Source: JAQIBY01 sp964407055
Lineage (GTDB): Bacteria; Bacteroidota; Bacteroidia; Bacteroidales; ML635J-15
Direction: 5' to 3'
DNA: 6,754 bases
NCBI GenBank assembly: GCA_964407055.1
Contig: CAYOUD010000148.1
Span: forward strand, 1-6,754
Part shown: in pieces, positions 1 to 6,660 of the stretch
Position numbering within the stretch: position 1 is the first letter of the stretch
Layout: each line of letters opens with the position of its first letter
Made by a program: the position numbers and the translations under genes
The notes under the pieces: model-generated
What the model was told of the DNA's origin: nothing
Database searches by the model: none
The model's input: only the letters and a program-made list of their open reading frames with translations

Positions 1-4
1 TATA

Positions 5-32
5 TTGACATATGCAAATACGCTTAATTTTG
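5..32 (+). promoter_or_regulatory. Promoter-like pair TTG-N17-TAATTTTG
   Basis: TTGACA at 5-10 is followed by TAATTTTG at 25-32, a full match to the Bacteroidota -7 consensus TAnnTTTG. The 17-base gap after TTG lies within the range reported for Flavobacterium promoters. The element ends 9 bases before the ATG at 42, so a transcript from it would be almost leaderless. In a full-length PorP/SprF gene this position would be inside coding sequence, so the match may be chance in AT-rich DNA. Confidence 0.35.
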
Positions 33-41
33 CGATGAATA

Positions 42-785
42 ATGCAGGTTAGTTCCCATGCCTATATTGGAAGTAATGTTGGAATGGGGGCTGCGTTTTT
101 TAACGAGTTGGCAGGGCCGTCAAGACGCACAGGGTTTACTGTGTCCATTGCATATCACTTGCCCTTGTCAAAAGATTTTTCAAGAAAACTTAGTTTTGGA
201 TTATCACCGGTGTTTTATCAGCATTCAATTAATACGGCAATGCTGACTACCGATCAAGAAAGTGACCCCGTAATTCAAAATGGGTTTGAAAGCAAATTTT
301 CACCCGATGTGAATTTCGGAATGATGTTTTCTGAAAGTGATATCTATTTTGTTGGAATTTCTGCTTACAACTTGTTGGAAATTCGTACCGATTTATTCCA
401 AAACATGGATGATAATGAAAATCCGATTCGCAGAACATTTTACCTCACAGGAGGATACACATTTGATATTAATGAACAATTTGATGTGCAGGTTGCAGCA
501 CACAGTCAATATCAAATGAATTCCCCGATTCAGGGAGAACTTGCCGTTCGAGGGATTTATGATAAACTCATCGGTTTGGGTGTTTCCTATCGGTATAATG
601 ATGCCTTGACTTACATGTTGTCTGTTGATCTGGGAAAACTCCGAATCGGATATTCTTATGATATGACAATGTCTGACATGAAAGCATATTCATTAGGCTC
701 TCATGAGTTTCATGTAACCTATCGCATTCCACGGAAAACAAAAGGTGGAAGTTCTGGTAGTGGCAGTAGCCCCATGTTCTTTTAA
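42..785 (+). CDS. PorP/SprF-family outer-membrane protein, N-terminally truncated frame
   Basis: The 247 residues resemble the middle and end of PorP/SprF proteins, outer-membrane barrels linked to type IX secretion and gliding adhesins. Visible family-like segments are SNVGMGAAFFNELAGP (11-26) followed by alternating strands, KLSFGLSPVFYQ (49-60), SPDVNFGMMF (87-96), GYSYDMTMSDM (203-213) and GSHEFHVTY (219-227). A Gly/Ser-rich tail (235-245) ends in Phe-Phe, as barrels often do. Family members are usually about 300-340 residues with a signal peptide. Here there is no signal peptide, and roughly the first 80-90 residues are missing. The frame is closed upstream by TGA at 36-38 and again at 6-8, so the start at 42 is simply the first available ATG. 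The gene may be truncated, frameshifted (the rest lying before the window in another frame), or affected by a sequencing error. The OmpA-family gene starts 25 bases downstream, which suggests one operon. Family assignment is firm; integrity of the gene is doubtful. Confidence 0.75.
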   Translation: MQVSSHAYIGSNVGMGAAFFNELAGPSRRTGFTVSIAYHLPLSKDFSRKLSFGLSPVFYQHSINTAMLTTDQESDPVIQNGFESKFSPDVNFGMMFSESDIYFVGISAYNLLEIRTDLFQNMDDNENPIRRTFYLTGGYTFDINEQFDVQVAAHSQYQMNSPIQGELAVRGIYDKLIGLGVSYRYNDALTYMLSVDLGKLRIGYSYDMTMSDMKAYSLGSHEFHVTYRIPRKTKGGSSGSGSSPMFF

Positions 786-810
786 TCAGTAGCAGTTAAG
801 AAAATTGTTT

Positions 811-2664
811 ATGATGCGTAAAATCTTTCCCTATATAATATTATGCTTGCTTTTTTTCGGGCTTTATGCTAACACGTTTGCTCAAAATTCGAGAATAATT
901 GAGCTGATGAATTCAGAAAAATACGATCAGGCTGTTTCTTTAATTACTGCAGATGATCAAGCTGTGAGCAAAATGTCTGTTGAAGGTTTAAATAATCTTG
1001 GATATTGTTACATTATGCTTAAGCAATTTACCGATGCCGAAACGGTTTACCAAGAGCTGCTAAGCCGTCAAAAGCCCCACCCGATAAATCATTTATATCT
1101 CGCAGAACTGCAATTAATAAACAAAAAGTACAATCAGGCAAAGCAAAATTTTACGACTTATCAGGTGCATGACTCTGATAATTATAAATTGCAGATAAAG
1201 ATTGCAGCATGTGATTCCATTCCAAAATGGAATAAAACAACTTCTGACTATCGTGTTACACATTTGAAAACATTAAATAGCCCGTATGAAGAGAAATCTC
1301 CCGTTTTGATTAATGGAGATTTGGGGTTTGTTACAAATCATTTTGCTGATTCGATAACAGGCTCTAAAGAAACGAATAGTGGTTATATGAAAGGAAAAAC
1401 CTCTCCGGAGGTATTGTTCCCTGAATTGCATGAAAGCTATTTGTGTGAGGCATTGGATTACTGTCCGGGAATCGATATTTTTGCATTTACCTTGCGAAAA
1501 AAAACCAAGTTTATGTACGAAACCGGCTTGTCAAATGCTGGAATCTACTTTTCTCAGTCAGGAAATCCTGAAATGCTTGAGCAATTCGTATGGGATAGTA
1601 TGCCTGAAGATATCAATGTAGCGCACCCGGCCTTTACAAATAAAGGCAAACGATTATATTTTGCTTCCCACCTTAAGGATGGATACGGCGAAACCGATAT
1701 CTGGTATTCAGATAAGATTGATGGCAAGTGGCAAATGCCGGTTAATGCCGGAGAAAATCTGAATACTCCCGGAAGAGAAGTGTTCCCTGTTATTCAAGGA
1801 GACAGCCTTTTTTATTCGAGTGACGGATTTCCGGGTTATGGAAATCTTGATGTGTTTTTGAGTGTGAAACGTGGAAATGCATGGTCGAAACCCACGAATA
1901 TGAAAGCACCGATTAATTCCATCGGTAATGATTTTTCGTTTCGAACCGAAAATACTTATCAGGGATATTTTGCATCAAATCGTTCAAATGCAAGCCTCGG
2001 TGGGACAGATATTTTTCAATGGAAACTCCCGGTACCTGAACCACCTAAAGATCCGAAACCTGAAACTCCTGAGGCTGAACCATGGACATTTCAACCTGAA
2101 AGTTTGACGCTAAATCCTTTGTTTTTTGATAGTGAAAGCATGAAAATTGATGCAATGTATGCTCAAAAATTAAAACAAATTACCGACACGTTAAAAATGT
2201 ATCCTGAGCTTAAAATACAGTTTACAGGACATTCAGACGCAAGAGGAGCAGCAAAATATAGCATAAAACTTGCTGAGCAGCGTGCTATGGCGGTAAAGCA
2301 GTATGTTGTTGATTTGGGAGTTGATGCAGCTCAAATTTTAATTCAATCGACAGGAATTACAAAAGACCGTGATGTGCATGGATTAACTTATCATGTGCAA
2401 ATTGGTTGCGTGAAAGATGATAATGCCGGCGCATGGTTTCAAAAACAACTGAACACTTCGAAAGAAATTCATCGGTTTAAATCTGATGATTATTATATAT
2501 ATGCAGTAGGAAATTTTGTGGAGAAAGCTCAGGCAGAAAGTTTCCGCAAAACACTTGAATCTGAAACAGATTTTAACGGGATTGTTATGGCATCTCAAAA
2601 TGGAAAACGGCTTAACGATTTATTTTATGCACCCAACCGTCGGGTAGAGATGCAATGGGAATAG
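811..2664 (+). CDS. TPR/PD40/OmpA-family protein with interrupted OmpA domain (PorE-like)
   Basis: This is a probable periplasmic or outer-membrane-associated peptidoglycan-binding protein of 617 residues. Residues 1-24 form a signal peptide (Arg-Lys, hydrophobic core, TFA|Q cleavage site). TPR-like helices follow (about 28-125), then PD40 propeller blades (about 155-404; for example HPAF at 272, FPVI at 325, GGTDIF at 397). A Pro/Glu/Lys-rich linker spans 407-424 and an OmpA C-terminal domain runs from about 432 to 617. The OmpA motif TGHSD is at 472-476. Asp476 and Arg491 have the 15-residue spacing of the diaminopimelate-binding pair Asp241/Arg256 of E. coli OmpA. The closing NRRVEM strand (609-614) comes unusually late because a SPOR-like segment (526-601) is inserted before it. 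The architecture matches PorE of type IX secretion except that the carboxypeptidase-regulatory-like domain is absent. I chose ATG 811; ATG 814 is equally possible, while a TTG at 805 would add two residues. The PorP/SprF neighbour 25 bases upstream supports a shared envelope role. Confidence 0.9.
   Translation: MMRKIFPYIILCLLFFGLYANTFAQNSRIIELMNSEKYDQAVSLITADDQAVSKMSVEGLNNLGYCYIMLKQFTDAETVYQELLSRQKPHPINHLYLAELQLINKKYNQAKQNFTTYQVHDSDNYKLQIKIAACDSIPKWNKTTSDYRVTHLKTLNSPYEEKSPVLINGDLGFVTNHFADSITGSKETNSGYMKGKTSPEVLFPELHESYLCEALDYCPGIDIFAFTLRKKTKFMYETGLSNAGIYFSQSGNPEMLEQFVWDSMPEDINVAHPAFTNKGKRLYFASHLKDGYGETDIWYSDKIDGKWQMPVNAGENLNTPGREVFPVIQGDSLFYSSDGFPGYGNLDVFLSVKRGNAWSKPTNMKAPINSIGNDFSFRTENTYQGYFASNRSNASLGGTDIFQWKLPVPEPPKDPKPETPEAEPWTFQPESLTLNPLFFDSESMKIDAMYAQKLKQITDTLKMYPELKIQFTGHSDARGAAKYSIKLAEQRAMAVKQYVVDLGVDAAQILIQSTGITKDRDVHGLTYHVQIGCVKDDNAGAWFQKQLNTSKEIHRFKSDDYYIYAVGNFVEKAQAESFRKTLESETDFNGIVMASQNGKRLNDLFYAPNRRVEMQWE
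2386..2613 (+). other. SPOR-like domain inserted in the OmpA domain
   Basis: This is a protein-domain feature, residues 526-601 of the OmpA-family protein. The order of elements follows SPOR domains: a first strand with YHVQIG (527-532), a helix around WFQKQL (542-547), a turn and strand pair ending YYIYAVGNF (561-569), a helix around EKAQAESFRKTL (571-582) and a last strand FNGIVMASQNGKRL (588-601). SPOR domains bind glycan strands lacking stem peptides, whereas OmpA domains bind the peptide stem, so one protein may contact peptidoglycan in two ways. The site corresponds to the loop before the final OmpA strand, where E. coli OmpA also carries a small extension. Assignment is by eye, from pattern only. 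Confidence 0.6.
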
Positions 2665-2670
2665 TGTGAA

Positions 2671-2769
2671 TTATCCGTGATTACTGATTTGCTGGAGTTT
2701 CTCAGAGTCAATAATTTTGAAACGCTTGTCATCAATTGCAATTAACTTCTCATCTTTAAATTTTGACGT
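2671..2769 (-). pseudogene. Probable 3' remnant of a Crp/Fnr-family regulator gene
   Basis: Read on the minus strand, this stretch encodes 32 residues before a TAA (2671-2673). They start TSKFKDEKLIAIDDKRF and end SEKLQQISNHG. The pattern resembles the wing and C-terminal end of the winged-helix domain in Bacteroidota Crp/Fnr regulators, where a segment of the type FKDEKLI is followed by a short turn, an Ile-rich strand and a KL..IS ending. A TGA at 2770-2772 closes the frame upstream. Only six more open codons precede it back to an ATG (2788-2790), and neither the recognition helix nor the cyclic-nucleotide-like domain is present. It lies just beyond the terminator of the peptidase gene. I infer a degraded fragment left by deletion. 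A chance open stretch is possible, but the residue pattern is unusually protein-like for intergenic DNA. Confidence 0.45.
2688..2719 (+). promoter_or_regulatory. Promoter-like pair TTTG-N20-TAATTTTG
   Basis: TTTG at 2688-2691 and TAATTTTG at 2712-2719 match the Bacteroidota -33 and -7 consensus with a 20-base gap. No protein gene starts downstream on this strand, but a strong hairpin follows at 2809-2841, so a transcript of about 115-120 bases could be made. The match overlaps the probable Crp/Fnr remnant on the other strand and may be a by-product of its codons. Confidence 0.3.
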
Positions 2770-2808
2770 TCACAGATTTGTAAAAATCATTGATATATTT
2801 TGGTGGAG

Positions 2809-2841
2809 AAAAGAGAGACATGGCGCGCATGTCTCTCTTTT
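2809..2841. terminator. Bidirectional intrinsic terminator
   Basis: A perfect 14-bp stem pairs 2809-2822 with 2828-2841 around a five-base GCGCG loop. The + strand continues with T residues (2838-2842), and the minus strand carries TTTT at the foot of the stem. It lies 18 bases past the stop of the aminopeptidase gene on the minus strand and 144 bases past the stop of the OmpA-family gene on the + strand, so it can serve both convergent units. Confidence 0.8.
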
Positions 2842-2859
2842 TGCTTATTGTCCTTGTTT

Positions 2860-4251
2860 TTATGAACGCATACAATCTTCAACCTCTTCGGGGGTAATTG
2901 GAATTCGTTTGCTACCCAATAAACGGTTTCCGTCTTTTGTTACAAGAATATCATCTTCCAAACGAATACCGCCAAAGCTTCGGTATGTTTCTAGTTTCTC
3001 GTAATTAATAAAATCCATGAATTTTTTCTCAGATTTCCACGCATCAATCAATTCGGGAATGAAATAACATCCCGGCTCATTGGTTAATACAAATCCGGGT
3101 TGCAGTTCTCGTCCTAAGCGTAATCCTGAAAGCCCAAACTGACTTGCACGTCTTATTTTATCATCGTATCCTACATAATCTTCGCCAAGTCCTTCCATAT
3201 CATGCACATCAAGACCCATCATATGACCCAAACCATGTGGCTGGAACAATGCATGAGCCCCTTCGCGTACCGCCTCTTCTGGATTCCCTTTCATGATACC
3301 AAGCTCAGTTAAGCCAGTTGCCAGTATTTTTGCCGCTTCAAGATGAATTTCACGATAAGTGATTCCCGGACGAACTAACGACATAGCGTGATTGTTTGCC
3401 TTCAGTACAATGTTGTAAACCTCACGTTGTTTTGCGGTAAATTTTCCGCTTACTGGTGAGGTTCTGGTGTTATCGGATGCATAATGGAGTGTGGTTTCAC
3501 AGCCGGCATCGGCAAGCATTAAATCCCCTTCCTGCATCACATTTCCATGATAGTGATTATGCAAGGTTTGTCCGTTTACGGATAAAATAATCGGAAAGGA
3601 TGGAACACCGCCGTGAGATAAAGAAATACCTTCCATTAAACCGGCAACTTCGCGCTCAACAACACCAGGAGCAGCTTTTTTCATTGCTTCTATGTGCATG
3701 ATGTAACCGATGTCACAGGCTTTATCAATTTCTTTAATTTCATATGCATCCTTAATGCTGCGTAAACTGACAATTGCTTTAATCAACTCAACGGAAGCCG
3801 CTTCTTTCATCTTATCAAAAGGAATTCCCAATACCTGATTCAGATAAATCATATTATCTTGACGATACTGCGGTAAAATATGAACATTACGACCTGAATC
3901 AGCTGCTTTTACAAGTAAACTTGCCAAATCTTCAAATGGAGCGGTTTTCTCAATACCAACTTCCATTGCAAGTGATTTTACGCTTGGTTGAGGTCCCATC
4001 CAAATAATGTCATCCATGCTGACATCATCTGCAAAAAGGAATTCATCACTACTGTCAACATTTATAACTCCTGCCATTCCGGCATGATCATGACCAAAGA
4101 AATATAGAAAATCAGAATCCTGACGAAAATGATATCCGTTTGCCGGATAATTCATCGGGGACTCGTTATTTCCAAGGATTAAAATAATTCCGTCTTTTAC
4201 GAGCTTTTTCAGTTTCGCTCTGCGATTTATGTAAACTTCTCTTTTAAACAT
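2860..4251 (-). CDS. pepP: Aminopeptidase P family protein (Xaa-Pro aminopeptidase, M24B)
   Basis: This is a cytoplasmic metallopeptidase that removes an N-terminal residue preceding proline. At 463 residues it is close to E. coli PepP (about 440). An N-terminal creatinase/PepP-type domain (about 1-165) contains FRQDSDFLYFFG (42-53). The pita-bread catalytic domain follows. Its five expected metal ligands are all visible: Asp248 in ADAGCE, Asp260 in SDNTRT, His343 in HGLGHMMGLDVHD, Glu392 in NEPGCYF and Glu432 in RLEDD. HNHYHG (231-236) lies in the usual His-rich substrate loop. The start is fixed by an in-frame TGA only three codons upstream of the ATG. The der stop lies 141 bases upstream with no clear promoter between, so it may be read through from era-der or have a non-consensus promoter. 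Nothing suggests inactivation. Cofactor (Mn in E. coli) and exact specificity are inferred from the family. Confidence 0.93.
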   Translation of the reverse strand: MFKREVYINRRAKLKKLVKDGIILILGNNESPMNYPANGYHFRQDSDFLYFFGHDHAGMAGVINVDSSDEFLFADDVSMDDIIWMGPQPSVKSLAMEVGIEKTAPFEDLASLLVKAADSGRNVHILPQYRQDNMIYLNQVLGIPFDKMKEAASVELIKAIVSLRSIKDAYEIKEIDKACDIGYIMHIEAMKKAAPGVVEREVAGLMEGISLSHGGVPSFPIILSVNGQTLHNHYHGNVMQEGDLMLADAGCETTLHYASDNTRTSPVSGKFTAKQREVYNIVLKANNHAMSLVRPGITYREIHLEAAKILATGLTELGIMKGNPEEAVREGAHALFQPHGLGHMMGLDVHDMEGLGEDYVGYDDKIRRASQFGLSGLRLGRELQPGFVLTNEPGCYFIPELIDAWKSEKKFMDFINYEKLETYRSFGGIRLEDDILVTKDGNRLLGSKRIPITPEEVEDCMRS

Positions 4252-4392
4252 AATACATCATTTTTATTTAAGCATAAAATTAGGAAAAAGCATTGAATAT
4301 CCCTAATTGAATTTTTATTTCTGAAAGATGATGCGCTTAGCTCAAGTAAAAATGCTTAAGTCATTTGATTAATAATTGCGATGATAGAGCAA

Positions 4393-5706
4393 TTATTTCT
4401 TCCGGAAAAACAGCTTTAACGGTACTCCAGTAAAATTGTATTGTTTCCGTAATTGATTTTCCAAATAGCGACGATAAGGTTCTTTAATTTCTTTCGGAAA
4501 ATTAGTAAAGAATGCAAATGCCGGAGCATGAGACGGTAACTGCGCTGCATATTTTATTTTTATGTAAGCACCGCGAACTGCCGGTGGATGATATGCTTCC
4601 ACTGCTTCCTGCACCATGCGGTTCAGTGGTCCTGTTCCAATCCTCCGATTACGGTTTTCATGAACATCGATTGCCGTTTGTAATACTTTATGGATGCGCT
4701 GTTTGTTAAGTACTGAGGTGAAAATAATCGGAACATCGACAAACGGAGCTAGGCGTTCGTGCATTGTTTCTGTGTATTCTTTGATGGTATTGGTTTCTTT
4801 TTCAACCAAATCCCATTTGTTTACGACAATTACAACGCCTTTTGAATTCCTTTGTGCTAAACGGAAAATATTCATGTCTTGAGCTTCCATCCCGTTTTGG
4901 GCATCGATCATTAAAATACAGACATCAGAATTTTCAATAGAGCGAATTGAACGCATTACCGAGTAAAATTCCAAATTCTCGTGAACTCTGTCTTTACGTC
5001 TTAATCCGGCAGTGTCAGTTAAAATAAAATCAAAACCGTATTTGTTGTATTTCGTGTCAACGGAATCTCGTGTTGTTCCGGCGATATCAGTTACCAAATT
5101 TCTGTCCTCTCCAATCAAGGTGTTTATCAGTGATGATTTTCCGACATTTGGTCGTCCGACTATGGCAAATTTTGGAATTTCATTTTGCGCCTCTTCCGAT
5201 ATCGCTTCAGGGAGATTGCTCACCAATACATCCAGCATTTCGCCGGTACCGCTGCCGTTAATTGAAGAGATTGGCATCGGATCTCCGAGACCAAGATTGT
5301 AAAACTCATAAATTGCCTCGTGACGCTTTGTGTTATCAACCTTGTTGACAACAATAATTACCGGCTTATCTGTTCTGCGTAAAATTTTTGCAACCTGATC
5401 GTCAAGACTGGTAATACCGGTTTCAATATCTAAAATAAAAAGAATCACATCGGCTTCATCAATTGCGACAAGTACTTGTTTTTTGATTTCTGTTTCAAAA
5501 ATATCTTCTGGACTTTCTACATATCCGCCTGTGTCAATGACCGAAAAATACCTGCCGTTCCAAGTACATTCCCCGTATAACCTGTCACGAGTGACTCCAC
5601 TGATATCATCAACAATCGCAGTGCGTTGCTCTGTTAGGCGGTTAAATAAGGTGGATTTCCCAACATTTGGTCTGCCTACAATGGCAACTATTGTACTTGT
5701 ACTCAT
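4393..5706 (-). CDS. der: Ribosome biogenesis GTPase Der (EngA)
   Basis: Der is an essential double-GTPase needed for 50S ribosomal subunit maturation. The 437-residue length is normal. The first G domain has GRPNVGKS (11-18), the switch Thr39, DTGG (58-61), NKVD (121-124) and a G5-like SSING (147-151). The second has GRPNVGKS (184-191), DTAG (231-234) and NKWD (296-299). A KH-like RNA-binding domain occupies about 355-437 and ends in the basic LFFRKK. Tandem G domains with a C-terminal KH-like domain are diagnostic of Der. The era stop is 45 bases upstream, so co-transcription is likely. The era-der pairing places two ribosome-assembly GTPases, one for each subunit, side by side. The spacer has no full TAnnTTTG match. 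All nucleotide-binding motifs appear intact. Confidence 0.97.
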   Translation of the reverse strand: MSTSTIVAIVGRPNVGKSTLFNRLTEQRTAIVDDISGVTRDRLYGECTWNGRYFSVIDTGGYVESPEDIFETEIKKQVLVAIDEADVILFILDIETGITSLDDQVAKILRRTDKPVIIVVNKVDNTKRHEAIYEFYNLGLGDPMPISSINGSGTGEMLDVLVSNLPEAISEEAQNEIPKFAIVGRPNVGKSSLINTLIGEDRNLVTDIAGTTRDSVDTKYNKYGFDFILTDTAGLRRKDRVHENLEFYSVMRSIRSIENSDVCILMIDAQNGMEAQDMNIFRLAQRNSKGVVIVVNKWDLVEKETNTIKEYTETMHERLAPFVDVPIIFTSVLNKQRIHKVLQTAIDVHENRNRRIGTGPLNRMVQEAVEAYHPPAVRGAYIKIKYAAQLPSHAPAFAFFTNFPKEIKEPYRRYLENQLRKQYNFTGVPLKLFFRKK

Positions 5707-5751
5707 AATTTTATGTAAATTAAACTTTGTAAATATAATAACATCAAAAGA

Positions 5752-6627
5752 TTAATAGCCAAATTGACGTAATAGATGCTTATCATCACGCCAGTCTTTT
5801 TTAACTCTGACGTACAATCCAAGATAAATCTGTTTCCCGAAAAAAGTTTCAGCATCCTGACGGGCATGTTGCCCTACGCGTTTCAGTGCTAATCCTTTTT
5901 TTCCGATGAGTATGCCCTTTTGACTGTCGCGTGCTACATAAATTGTAGCTTCAATCCGGATGATTTTCTCATCTTCCTTGAAAGACTCAACAACAACCTC
6001 CGTTGAATAAGGAATTTCCTGCTTGTAGTTCATCAGAATTTTTTCGCGAATGATTTCGGAAACAATAAAGCGTTCTGTTTTGTCCGTTAATTGGTCTTTC
6101 GGGAAATAGGGCGGATTTTCAGGCAATAATTTTAATATATGCTCGAAAACCAAGTCCACATTGTAATTCTTTAGGGCTGAAATGAAATATACTGTTGCAT
6201 TAGGAACTTCTTCTTGCCAAGCTTTCTGTAGTTCCAATACCTTTTCTGCCGGAGTTAAATCCATTTTGTTGATAAGAATCAATACCGGTGTTTCTGTTTT
6301 TTTGATGCGCTCCAGATATTCCGGATATTTATCTCTCGTTTCCACAACATCGGTCATGTACAGGATTACATCTGCATCTTCAAAGGCACTGCTTACAAAA
6401 TTCATCATGCTTTCCTGCATGCGGTAGGCGGGATTGATAATTCCTGGTGTGTCCGAATAAACAATCTGAAAATCATCTCCGTTGACAATTCCCATAATCC
6501 GATGACGAGTGGTTTGTGATTTTGATGTAATGATAGAAATTTTTTCTCCTACCATTTGATTCATTAAGGTTGATTTCCCAACATTTGGATTTCCTATAAT
6601 ATTTACAAAACCTGCTTTGTGATTCAT
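5752..6627 (-). CDS. era: GTPase Era
   Basis: Era binds the 3' end of 16S rRNA and checks 30S subunit maturation. At 291 residues it has the usual length. Its motifs are GNPNVGKS (12-19), SQTTR with the switch Thr40 (37-41), DTPG (59-62), NKMD (120-123) and ISALK (149-153). The C-terminal KH domain carries the GxxG loop as IGKKG (241-245), followed by the helix with KRVGQHAR. The typical Era ending with VRVKKDWR is present (273-280). The ATG at 6627 sits directly before the short segment leading into the first strand, and no longer start is needed. A TATCTTTG element 13 bases upstream suggests that transcription begins only a few bases before the start codon. der follows 45 bases downstream. 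All motifs are intact. Confidence 0.97.
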   Translation of the reverse strand: MNHKAGFVNIIGNPNVGKSTLMNQMVGEKISIITSKSQTTRHRIMGIVNGDDFQIVYSDTPGIINPAYRMQESMMNFVSSAFEDADVILYMTDVVETRDKYPEYLERIKKTETPVLILINKMDLTPAEKVLELQKAWQEEVPNATVYFISALKNYNVDLVFEHILKLLPENPPYFPKDQLTDKTERFIVSEIIREKILMNYKQEIPYSTEVVVESFKEDEKIIRIEATIYVARDSQKGILIGKKGLALKRVGQHARQDAETFFGKQIYLGLYVRVKKDWRDDKHLLRQFGY

Positions 6628-6640
6628 AGTATATTTTTTG

Positions 6641-6648
6641 CAAAGATA
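6641..6648 (-). promoter_or_regulatory. -7 promoter element of era (TATCTTTG)
   Basis: On the minus strand this reads TATCTTTG, a full match to TAnnTTTG. It ends 13 bases before the era ATG, giving a leader of perhaps 6-10 bases. I found no TTG at the usual -33 distance; that region is occupied by the ATTGNNN repeats. Confidence 0.5.
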
Positions 6649-6660
6649 GTCTTTTATGTT

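Noticed and set aside
2..52. A second open frame (about 16 codons ending at TAG 50-52) that might be the missing N-terminal part of the PorP/SprF gene.
   Set aside because: The residues ending NTLNFAMNNAG do not resemble the family segment expected there, and too little sequence is present to support a frameshift call.
805..810. TTG start for the OmpA-family protein.
   Set aside because: It adds only two residues before two tandem ATG codons that begin a normal signal peptide; ATG 811 or 814 is the simpler start.
838..852. Cys12 in the OmpA-family signal peptide as a lipoprotein site.
   Set aside because: The residues before it do not form a lipobox and it lies too early in the hydrophobic core; the TFA|Q site fits ordinary signal peptidase I cleavage.
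2717..3004. A 95-codon + strand open frame across the terminator and the 3' end of the peptidase gene.
   Set aside because: It starts at TTG, runs through the terminator hairpin and is mostly antisense to a clear aminopeptidase P; its residues show no protein-like pattern.
4278..4308. A 7-bp inverted repeat (AATTAGG / CCTAATT) upstream of the peptidase gene as an operator.
   Set aside because: It has a 17-base loop in very AT-rich DNA; such a match is easily expected by chance.
4371..4397. A 9-bp hairpin (AATAATTGC pairing with GCAATTATT) overlapping the der stop codon, as a der terminator.
   Set aside because: The stem is AT-rich, overlaps the coding end and has no T tract after it on the minus strand, so a terminator call is not supported.
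5012..5302. A 96-codon + strand frame, and similar ones inside der, era and the OmpA-family gene.
   Set aside because: They are antisense or out-of-frame reflections of genes with complete conserved motifs.
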